From Berberis thunbergii (taxonomy: Eukaryota > Streptophyta > Magnoliopsida > Ranunculales > Berberidaceae), in contig QNQO01000223.1 in NCBI GenBank assembly GCA_003290165.1, positions 806,001 through 870,000 of the forward strand: DNA of 64,000 nt, in the 5' to 3' direction. A program made the position numbers and the translations under genes. The notes below the pieces were generated by a model, which saw only the letters and a program-made list of their open reading frames with translations, made no database searches and was not told the origin of the DNA. Shown piece after piece: positions 56,379 to 64,000 of this stretch. Every line of letters begins with the position of its first letter. The stretch's first letter is position 1.

Positions 56379-59300
56379 TTGTTGTCCGAACATGTTTTTG
56401 CCGAAACCCATACGAAGTTTGGAGTTCCTGAAAACTTTCCGTTGTGTGTCCTGACAGGTAACCAAACACCAATGTCACATCCGATAGATTTCATTTGCTT
56501 GCATCGTGGGATGCTTCAAACCGAAGTGCGCTTACCAATTCTGGATGTGATTTGGGAATTCGGATCAGTGCTAATGAGACCGATGTCAATGTGACTCCGT
56601 GGGTAATTCAGTTGCTGACCTCTCCTCAGCTGAAGAGTAATGTTGTCTGTAAGTTGACATCGCCGGCTTGCTTTGCTAATTTGCCTGATGACTTCAAGTT
56701 ATGGCAGAAGTACTGCTTATTGGCTCCCGCAGATTCGAAGTATTTTCGATGGAAGGGTTGTCCGCTCGAGTAACATTTCAGGCTGCTTCGTAAGTTCAAC
56801 CCTCTTTTTATGTTTATTCGCAAGAAGACTTCCTATTACTCCATTTACCTTAGAGGAGCAAAACACCATAGAGACGTTTCATGGCTTGCCAAAGAGGAAT
56901 GTGGTCGATGTCATAAAAGCTTCTAATTTCATCCTTAGCAGGTTGTGGGACAACTGCTATGTTGCCCCCACTCTATACTAAACATCGTGAGTCAAGTTGG
57001 AAAATGGGGCCCCTTCAAGGAAGAGGAAGATTGTTGAGGCCAAAGCTCATGTTTTGTCTGATGCGGAGGAACTGTCTGAAACGGTTGCCTCCTTTGTGAG
57101 GAAAAAGTCTTGTGTGAAGACTGGGTCATCTTCGGCACGACCTGATCCAGTGAGAGAATAACGTGAGTCTGCTAGCATGTTGGGGGGTGACTAATGTTTT
57201 CAGCTTAGAGAAAGACTACCTATGATTTGCAGGAATTGTAGACAGGTAGATCCTTAGTGACGCTCAGGTCGAAGCTCTGAATGTCCGTCTAGTGCGGGTT
57301 GCAATGGGAGCTTCTGTAACGACCCGATCCGCACAGTATCACATTGTCCGTTCTGGGCCCAACCGGCCCGCACAGCTTTAAAACGCGTGATACTATGGGG
57401 ATCCAACCTCGCACATATAAAGCACATCCCCCTTCCGCACCCAGGCGATGTGGGACTATGTCCCCCCTTTGTAGCTCGTCCAACCTCTCTCGGGCCTATT
57501 GGGCTCCAACCCTCACCCTCAGGTCCGCCCACTCCAGGGTCTCACAGTCCACCCCCCTTAGAGCCCAACGTCCTCGTTGGTCACACAGGCCCACTCTAGG
57601 GTCCACCCCCTTATGGCCCAACGTCCACGTCAGCACACTTTCGACTGGGTCAAGCTTTGATACCATTTTGTAACGACCCGATCCGCATAGTATCATATTG
57701 TTTGCTCTGGGCACCACCGGCCCTCACGACTTTAAAACGCGTGATGTCAGAGTGTGCACAACGGACTGCGAACCCTACCCACCATATTGTCCTATTTGGT
57801 CCGCCAAGTACTCCAATACCCCGACCTCAAGGTTTTGTTTCATCCACCCACCTACTGAGGCTCAGAACGCGTGATACTATGGGGATCCGACCTCGCACAT
57901 ATATAGCACATCCCCCTTCCGCACCTAGGCGATGTGGGATTATGTCCCCCTTTGTAGCTCGTCCAACCCCTATCGAGCCTATTGGGCATGTTGGGCCTAT
58001 TGGACTCCAACCCTCACCCTCAGGTCCGCCTACTCCAGGGTCTCACAGTCCACCCCCCTTAGGGCCCAACGTCCTCGTTGGCCACACAGGCCCAACGTCC
58101 ACATCGACACACTTCCGGCTGGGTCAGGCTCTGATACCATTCTGTAACGACCCGATCCGCACAGTATCATATTGTCCGCTTTGGACCCAACCACCCCGCA
58201 TGGCTTTAAAACGTGTGATACTATGGGGATTCGACCTCGCACAGTATCATATTGTCCGCTCTGGGCCCACTCTAGGGTCTCACAACTTCCACTGGCGCTG
58301 ATTCACATGGGACCGTTTTGGTAGAAGGCTCCCATGAAGATTCACACGAGACTGTAGAGTTTGATCGTCCCGCTGACTTGCAGTCTGGGAATGGTTATGG
58401 TGGCACAGGCCAAGTTTCATGTAGTCTGCGTTGCTCACCGTCTAATTTCAGACCACAACTAGAAGTGTTGGAGAGTCCTCTCGATAATTCGCTTCCTCAT
58501 CTCCCCCTCCGGATCTTGTCGAGTCGTCTTGCAATAAAGGGTTGGTTGTTGTAGATAATGGAAGGCTACAGAGGAGGGCTTGAGATGGTGGCAACCGTGA
58601 AGGGTGGCGCTGACGTGATTTTTTATTCGAAAAAGCTTCATCCGGGTGCACAAATAAGCTTGTTTGCACCGGACTTGGTGAATATGAGTTTACAGGTCTT
58701 GCACCAAGAGGTGGGCAAAGAATATGCTTCAAGGAAGCATATAAGCAGGCTAGGCGTCACAGCTGACTAATGGACCACGCTTCAAAACCCAAGGAGGATA
58801 CAATGGAAAGGTGTATGGATAAGGGCTTGAAGTTCCTTATATTGGGTATGTCACATTTGAACCATTTAGCCATTGCAGGGACGAAAGTTAAGCCGACTCG
58901 TGATAGGGCATACACCTTGGAACATGTCTTCTCGCACATGTAGGCTCTATGATATTGAGCAGCTGAAGAAGTAGGCCGAGGAGAAGAGGCTGGATCAATC
59001 AACCGTGGCCGCTGAGATTCAGATGGCTCATTTGGAGGCCCTTGAGCGTAATATGTTAGAGGTGGTGTCTGAGAGGGACGAACTTAAAAAGGAGTTGAGC
59101 CGGATCAGTCAAGAAGTTGAGGTTGCGCAAAAAGTTGTGGCTAAGGCGTGTTCAGGACTGCGGTCTCTTACTGAAGAGAGTGTTTCAAAGGAAGCCGATT
59201 GGGCTGTTGAGAAGCAACAATTGGAATCTGATGTGGATTTCTATGCTCGCGAGGTGAGAAAGGCTGAGGACCAACTCGAATTGGGGTGGCATGAGCTTAG

Positions 59301-59682
59301 TGTTGTGAAGAGCAGTCTGGCCACAGAGCAGTCTCGGGTCGACGCGCTGACTGACAAATTAGAGCTATTGGAGCATAATCTTGTTGACGCAAAAGTGCGA
59401 GAGGAAGAACTTCTTTAGGAACAAGGAAAATGTGAGTTTCGCTGGGTTGTGCATGGTCGGATGGAGTTGCTGGCGCTAATAAAGGAGAAGCATCCGGAGT
59501 GGGATCTCGGCCGCTATAAGAAGATGTCGCATGTAGACTTGTCTGTTACCTCTGCGTCATTGGGCGAGAAAGACAATTTAGGTTCTGATGTTCAGACTGG
59601 GGCACATGTGGACGCAACTCCTGTTCCATTTTCTACTAAGCTTAGCTCTTATGTTTACCTACCTTCTCCTAATAAGGAGTAA
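56379..59682 (+). pseudogene. Antisense ORF of the gypsy family (aORF), broken
   Basis: Plus-strand fragments, opposite to the element's gag. 56379-56590 and 56495-56981 (frameshifted) contain HPIDFICLHRGML, TEVRLPI and YFRWKG, as in the putative gypsy-type transposon N-terminal domain of Tat-like antisense ORFs. 59005-59415 is a long Leu/Glu/Lys-rich coiled coil (LERNMLEVVSERDELKKEL onward). One TAG at 59416 interrupts the frame, which then runs to 59682. A TRIM array splits it at 57315. The function of such ORFs is unknown. Confidence 0.68.
57315..58284 (-). mobile_element. TRIM tandem array (LTR-int-LTR-int-LTR)
   Basis: Three LTRs, each TGTAACGACCCG...GGGTCTCACA: 57315-57546 (232 bp), 57669-58046 (about 378 bp, with an extra internal block) and 58143-58284 (internally deleted). 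The internal segments of about 96-122 bp have a minus-strand Met-tRNA primer site (GCTCTGATACCA complement before each LTR start) and a purine tract. Flanks GCTTC and ACTTC form a near-perfect 5-bp duplication. No coding capacity. Inserted in the gypsy aORF. Confidence 0.85.
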
Positions 59683-59689
59683 ACTTGGT

Positions 59690-62031
59690 GTGTTTGTACC
59701 CCTCTTCGTTTTGATCATTAATAAAAACAGTTTTATCCATTTCGTGTTTGTTGTCTCTATTGCATAATTTTTCTTTCGTCTTACTTTGACATAGGATGGT
59801 TGAACCAATAGGACGTTGACTACTCTGTCTGTGATAGAGAGTTTGACCACTTTGTGTAGTGAACGACTCAGGGTCATTGCTGTGTGGTCATGTTCGATAG
59901 TGGGCATGTTGTGGACAGTTTAGTTGGGGGTTGAGTCGCCCGAGCTGTGTTTTGTCCCCGAGGTAAGTTGTTTGAGGCTTACCCTATTTGTCTAATTGGT
60001 TGGCTACAGTTGCTGCTTTGGGCGAGTTGCGATAGCTTAGTGTATGCTTCAGAGCGTTCATGTCGAGTCAGGCGCCGTAAGCTTGGGCAAGCATCTTAAG
60101 TAGTTTTTATTTGGGCACTTGCCGTGCGACCTTTGTATCGGCACAAATGGCCTTTGCTAATATTAGAATGTCAGTCTGTTTGAGCGTCAAGACTTTGATT
60201 CAGTTAGATTCATGTTTGCGATTGTTTTTTTGAAGGAAAACGGAGGTCGTGTGGCGAGCCTACTTGAGACTCCCACTTTCCAAATCATTTATGACCGTAC
60301 AAAATGGACTACAGATTCATGGAGTAAAAGTTTGGCTATCAGGCTGAAAAGCAGTGGTCCCATGGTAAGCCGTCAGAATCAGTTCAGGACTGACTAGGTT
60401 CCCACATTTCCGAATCATTTATGACTGAGCAAAGCGGACTACAGATTCGGGGAGTAAAAGTTTGGCGACCAGACTGAAAAATAGTGGTCCCATGGCAAAC
60501 CGTCGAAATCAGTTTAGGACTGACTAGACTCCCACCTTTCGAGCCATTTACACCCTCCACACATGGTAGGGGCTACGAATTCGAGATAGGAGTTTGGCGA
60601 TCAGGTTGAAAAAAAATGGTCCCGTGACAAGCCATCGGAGTCAGTTCAAGATTGACTAGGCTCCCACCTTCAAGATTATCTACACCCATGCAATGGGGGA
60701 TACAAGTCCCGCAAGGTTGGTGATTTGGTAGCCACGCTGAAAAACAGTGGTCCCGTGGCGAGCCGTCGGAATCAGTTCGAGACTGACTAGGCTCACACCT
60801 TTCGAACCATCTACACCCGCGCAGTGGGGGCTGGGCTTTGATCAGAAGCTTTCGTTACCAATCGTCACCAGCTAGGCTTACCTGATTAGGTTCGACGATC
60901 ATTGACCGCGAAGGGGGCAATGATCACCGGCAAGTCATCGTCACCAGACGTGATAGCGTTGATTAGACTCTCACTTTCTAAGTCGTCGATGCACGCGCTA
61001 AGCGAACTAGGTGTCGGGTTGAACCAGAAGAGGTTCCGCCTGCTAAAGGGCATGCGAGCCTAGTCCATCAACATAGTGCATGGGTCATACGAAGTTACCT
61101 TAAATCAACTAGTGATCTGTAGGTACGATCCGTATGTCAGAATTGATTAGGATTTCTCGTGCTCGTGCCAAACATGTGACAAAATATTGTTTGAATAATA
61201 GGCTGAGCCCATGGGCCAGCGGAGGAAGGGCTAGGGTTTCCTGCACGGTGTGTTGTGTGTATGACGTAGATCGTGCGGTAACATGTGTACGGTGTAGGTG
61301 CGTGACGGTTGAGTATTGGTTACTCCCCCTCAATTGATGGGGTTGCGTGCAACGCCATCAATTTGAATGGCGTGGTCTGCGCAGTTTCCTTGAAAATCGT
61401 TGTCTCTTCGTTTCCCATATGGTATTCAATGTTGGCAGTTAATGCTGGAGTGTCCGCTTGGTGAACCATCATGTCTATATAACGGAGTTTTCCAATCGTT
61501 ATAAGCACCATCTTTCACGCAGCTTATTTCCTGTGTAATGTTCTTGGTTGAAGAGGATGTTTTGGATTTTCCAAGGGCTGAAGGAAATGCTTTGGGTTTT
61601 TTAAAGGTTAAAGACGGATCTCCGTCTCTGGAGTCTCCGAATGTTCTAACATTTGCACTGATCAGGCATAGTGATAGTTGTTGTTATTGGTGAGGACGTA
61701 GTTGATCTGCTTAGGTTTCGTAATTTCTTCTCACATCTCAGAGAACTAGTACGGATTCTCTCCCAAGGGAAGAGTTTGTCGTTTATGTGCTGGTGCCTTA
61801 TCATTGTTCCTGAATTTTTAAGTTTAGAAATAGCACTAGCGTCCAACTCTGTGTTGGCTCCCTCCGCCACTTCTCAATTAACCCCGTTGCTTCGCCTTGC
61901 GCTGGAATTCAAAATCTTGAGATGAAGAGGAGTTGGACATGGCCAATGGATTGGGCCATTGACTCTTGGACGCCTCTTATATCCCTGCAGTCAAAAGGTG
62001 CACTCTACCTATGTCAATCTGATACTTGTCC
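59690..62031. other. Non-coding interior of gypsy copy 2
   Basis: Between the aORF and the pol-linker region. No RT, RNase H or integrase motif was found on either strand; the ORFs are short and unrelated. It contains the tandem repeat at 60252-60840. Confidence 0.6.
60252..60840. repeat. Tandem repeat, about 131 bp x 4
   Basis: The motif GACTGACTAGGxTCCCACC recurs at 60388, 60518, 60650 and 60781 (spacing 130-132). Between copies lie AGTGGTCCCxTGGC and GCCGTCGGAATCAGTTC blocks. Such satellites-in-element are common in Tat-lineage internal regions. Confidence 0.85.
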
Positions 62032-62835
62032 CAGGTTCGTCCGTTTCGCCGGATCGAGCGTGTGAGTTGGACGTATCTGGTTATGGCTTGTTGTGTGACC
62101 CCTGGTTGTCTATTTTGTACCCCCGCAAATCACATTTGAGGGTTGTGTTCGCTGGATCATGGTTTTGCTTGAGAGCTGCTTGCTTTGGACTGTTCGTGTT
62201 GCTTATGTGGTCGGATAGTTTAAGCAAGTCATCACTCCATGTTGATCAGATGCCTTCAGTATGCAGTCTTTTGTATCCGCCTCAGAGCGTTCGTAATATG
62301 TAGCATTTCGTATCTGCCTCAGGGTGTCTATTGTTATATCTTTCCAATAATCAATAGAGTTTGTTTTCGCAATTCTTCATTTTATTTCTTAAATGACTGC
62401 AAATCACATAAGTCTTTTAAGAACTAAAACTTAATATTGACTATGGAAAGGGAAACAAATAACTTAAATCAAACTAACTATTGACGGAGAGAAATTGATC
62501 ATGGCCTTGAAGTGAATTCGGGTTGCTCTCACAGATCATTTAGAAGACTGTCGAGATGTTACATAGGTTACTGAAGAGTAAACCTTGTAAAAGGGCGGAT
62601 ATCTGCGCCGACTGAATGTCGGGGGATGTGTTTATGCTTGCCGAGGCCTTTTCGTCTCGTTGGGCGAAAGACCTCGTTATTCATGTCTTGTTTGAAAGTG
62701 TTGTCCCAACCGTCGTTTGGCTTGGCACTGGGTCAGGCTGCTCTGCAGGATGTAGCTGAATCTAAAAGCATACTATCTGTTTCAGTGCGGCGTAGTGGCA
62801 GCCTCGTGTCGTAGGTTGGTCTCCACGTATTGTCC
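62032..62835 (-). other. gypsy copy 2 pol-linker and adjoining non-coding region
   Basis: Closely matches 8092-8890. The minus strand at about 62762-62830 encodes TIRGDQPTTRGCHYAALKQ, the linker that normally precedes RT in this type of element. Downstream there is only stop-rich sequence. The second copy thus shares the same loss of RT-integrase. Confidence 0.75.
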
Positions 62836-63772
62836 TGTAACGATCCAATCCGCACAGTAAGATATTGTCCACTTTGGGCCCAACCGGCCCGCACGGCTTT
62901 AAAATGCCTCTTTCAGAGTATGCACAGCGGACACTGGGCCCCTCTCTGGCCCTACTCATCCAGATATTGTCCTCTTTGGCCTATTGGGCAGCATTCCGCA
63001 CCTCCCTCACCTCAAGGATTTGTTGCTTCCACCCACCTACTGGGGCTCCACAGGCCTCTTACTATGGGGATCCAACCTCGCACATATATAGCACATAACC
63101 ATCCCGCACCCAGGCGATGTGGGACTATGATCCCCCTTGGTAGCTAGCCCAACCCCTCTTGGGATCCACGGGCCTGTTGGGCCTATTGGGCTCCAACCCG
63201 CACCCTCACCCTCCCCCTCAAGTCCGCCCACACAAGGGTCTCACAGTCCACCCCCCTTAAGGCCCAACGTCCTCGTTGGCCACACAGGCACAACGTCCAC
63301 GTTGCCCGAGGGCCCACCTCCACGTGGCACACTTCCGGCTGGGTCAGGCTCTGATACCATTCTGTAACGACCCGATCCGCACAGTAAGATATTGTCCGCT
63401 TTGGGCCCAATCGGCCCGCACGGCTTTAAAAGGCCTCTTTCAGAGTATGCACAGCGAACACTGGGCCCCTCTCTGGCCCTACTCATCCAGATATTGTCCT
63501 CTTTGGCCTATTGGGCAGCATTCCGCACCTCCCTCACCTCAAGGATTTGTTGCTTCCACCCACCTACTGGGGTTCCACAGGCCTCTTACTATGGGGATCC
63601 AACCTCGCACATATATAGCACATAACCATTCCGCACCCAGGCGATGTGGGACTATGATCTCCCTTGGTAGCTAGCCCAACCCCTCTTGGGATCCACGGGT
63701 CTGTTGGGCCTATTGGGCTCCAACCCGCACCCTCACCCTCCCCCTCAGGTCCGCCCACACAAGGGTCTCACA
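62836..63772 (-). mobile_element. TRIM element with two 410-bp LTRs
   Basis: LTRs at 62836-63245 and 63363-63772, nearly identical, TGTAACGAxCC...GGGTCTCACA. The internal region of 117 bp has the Met-tRNA primer site complement (GGGTCAGGCTCTGATACCA) beside the right LTR and a purine tract beside the left. These LTRs have the long form with the extra block seen in the middle LTR at 57669. The flanks (TGTCC, GTAGC) do not form a clear duplication. Confidence 0.85.
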
Positions 63773-64000
63773 GTAGCCTTAGAGGGAGCTTGAGAGGAAG
63801 GATCCCCTAAAGAGTTGCTTGATCTTGATGCATATTGGGGAGGAGGAGTCCCATGCTTTGAGGAGTGCAATCCCTGTGGTTGGTGAGTAGATCTAACATT
63901 TCTTGGATAATTTAACCCCTTTGATTGCATGTCTAATCTTTCTTGGTATAAATTTGGGGATTTGCTATTATGGGTTAAGATGAGTAACATAGGGTCTTTT
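63773..64000. other. Unassigned right edge
   Basis: It does not match the gypsy sequence expected to the right of the TRIM. A minus-strand Ser/Pro/Gln-rich frame (63773-63990) looks like a retroelement linker or gag tail, but no motif is recognisable. Confidence 0.35.

Larger units (their letters stand above)
55258..62835 (-). mobile_element. Non-autonomous Ty3/gypsy element, copy 2
   Basis: Same family as 8084-11638, minus strand. Left to right on the plus strand: 3' LTR (55258-56057), a polypurine tract (complement of 56058-56070), an antisense ORF region (56379-59682), a long non-coding region with tandem repeats, and the pol-linker region 62032-62835 matching 8092-8890. The right end meets a TRIM; gag and the 5' LTR are not in the window. 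No RT or integrase lies between. Confidence 0.82.

Noticed and set aside
57315..58284. Cassandra element (TRIM with 5S rRNA promoter)
   Set aside because: I looked for 5S-like A-box/C-box sequence in the LTR and saw none; only the general TRIM structure is supported.
57344..58301. Pro/Ser-rich ORFs of up to 214 codons
   Set aside because: They run through TRIM LTRs and internal segments and repeat in each LTR copy; composition-driven.
60252..60840. CRISPR-like array
   Set aside because: The repeats are contiguous degenerate 131-bp tandem units without unique spacers, in a plant retroelement.

Overview
This is nuclear DNA of a flowering plant, most likely a eudicot. The evidence is plant Ty1/copia and Ty3/gypsy elements, TRIMs, CACTA, hAT, MULE and Tourist-type MITEs, plant L1-type LINEs and plant microRNA precursors. 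I cannot name the genus. I recognise no intact protein-coding host gene. The host genes here are microRNA genes: at least 18 foldbacks of the MIR169 family, on both strands, inside nested tandem segmental duplications that transposons have repeatedly broken.

Layout. (1) 1-8083 is copy A of the duplicated unit: a decayed copia fragment, two minus-strand MIR169 genes (2.6 and 3.1 kb), a plus-strand trio (4.05, 4.27, 4.50 kb) and a broken minus-strand copy at 8.0 kb. (2) 8084-11638 is a non-autonomous Ty3/gypsy element (gag-protease, one LTR) that cuts copy A off. (3) 12540-30200 is copy B, offset about 13.5 kb from A and nearly identical to it over long stretches. It carries two minus genes, a plus trio, a recent Ty1/copia element (20140-25443) with an internal inversion, then another minus gene and a second plus trio, two members of which are truncated. 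(4) 30217-33440 holds CACTA and hAT MITEs. (5) 34051-45340 is copy C of the right-hand half-unit. It is split by an ORF1-only LINE, nested MITEs and a 4.8-kb CACTA element that carries acetoacetyl-CoA thiolase exons, and it ends in a decayed MIR169 trio. (6) 46777-50985 has a CACTA MITE, a MIR169 fossil, a hAT-type element carrying a cyclin D3 gene fragment, and a LINE RNase H remnant. (7) 51365-53818 is a 2.45-kb solo LTR. (8) 55258-62835 is a second copy of the gypsy family, with a rearranged LTR, an antisense ORF and a 131-bp tandem repeat. TRIM arrays sit at 57315-58284 and 62836-63772.

How it works together. Each plus-strand trio lies 85-110 bp downstream of a conserved TATA element followed by a conserved start-site-like motif, so each looks like one polycistronic pri-miRNA unit. 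Each minus-strand MIR169 has its own TATA about 80-120 bp upstream of its mature strand. The trios and minus genes point away from each other, giving divergent miR169 modules. The known targets of miR169 are NF-YA (HAP2) transcription factor mRNAs; no NF-YA gene lies in this window. Mature sequences in A and B are mostly canonical, while all three in copy C carry substitutions. The array therefore shows birth, diversification and decay of one microRNA family side by side.
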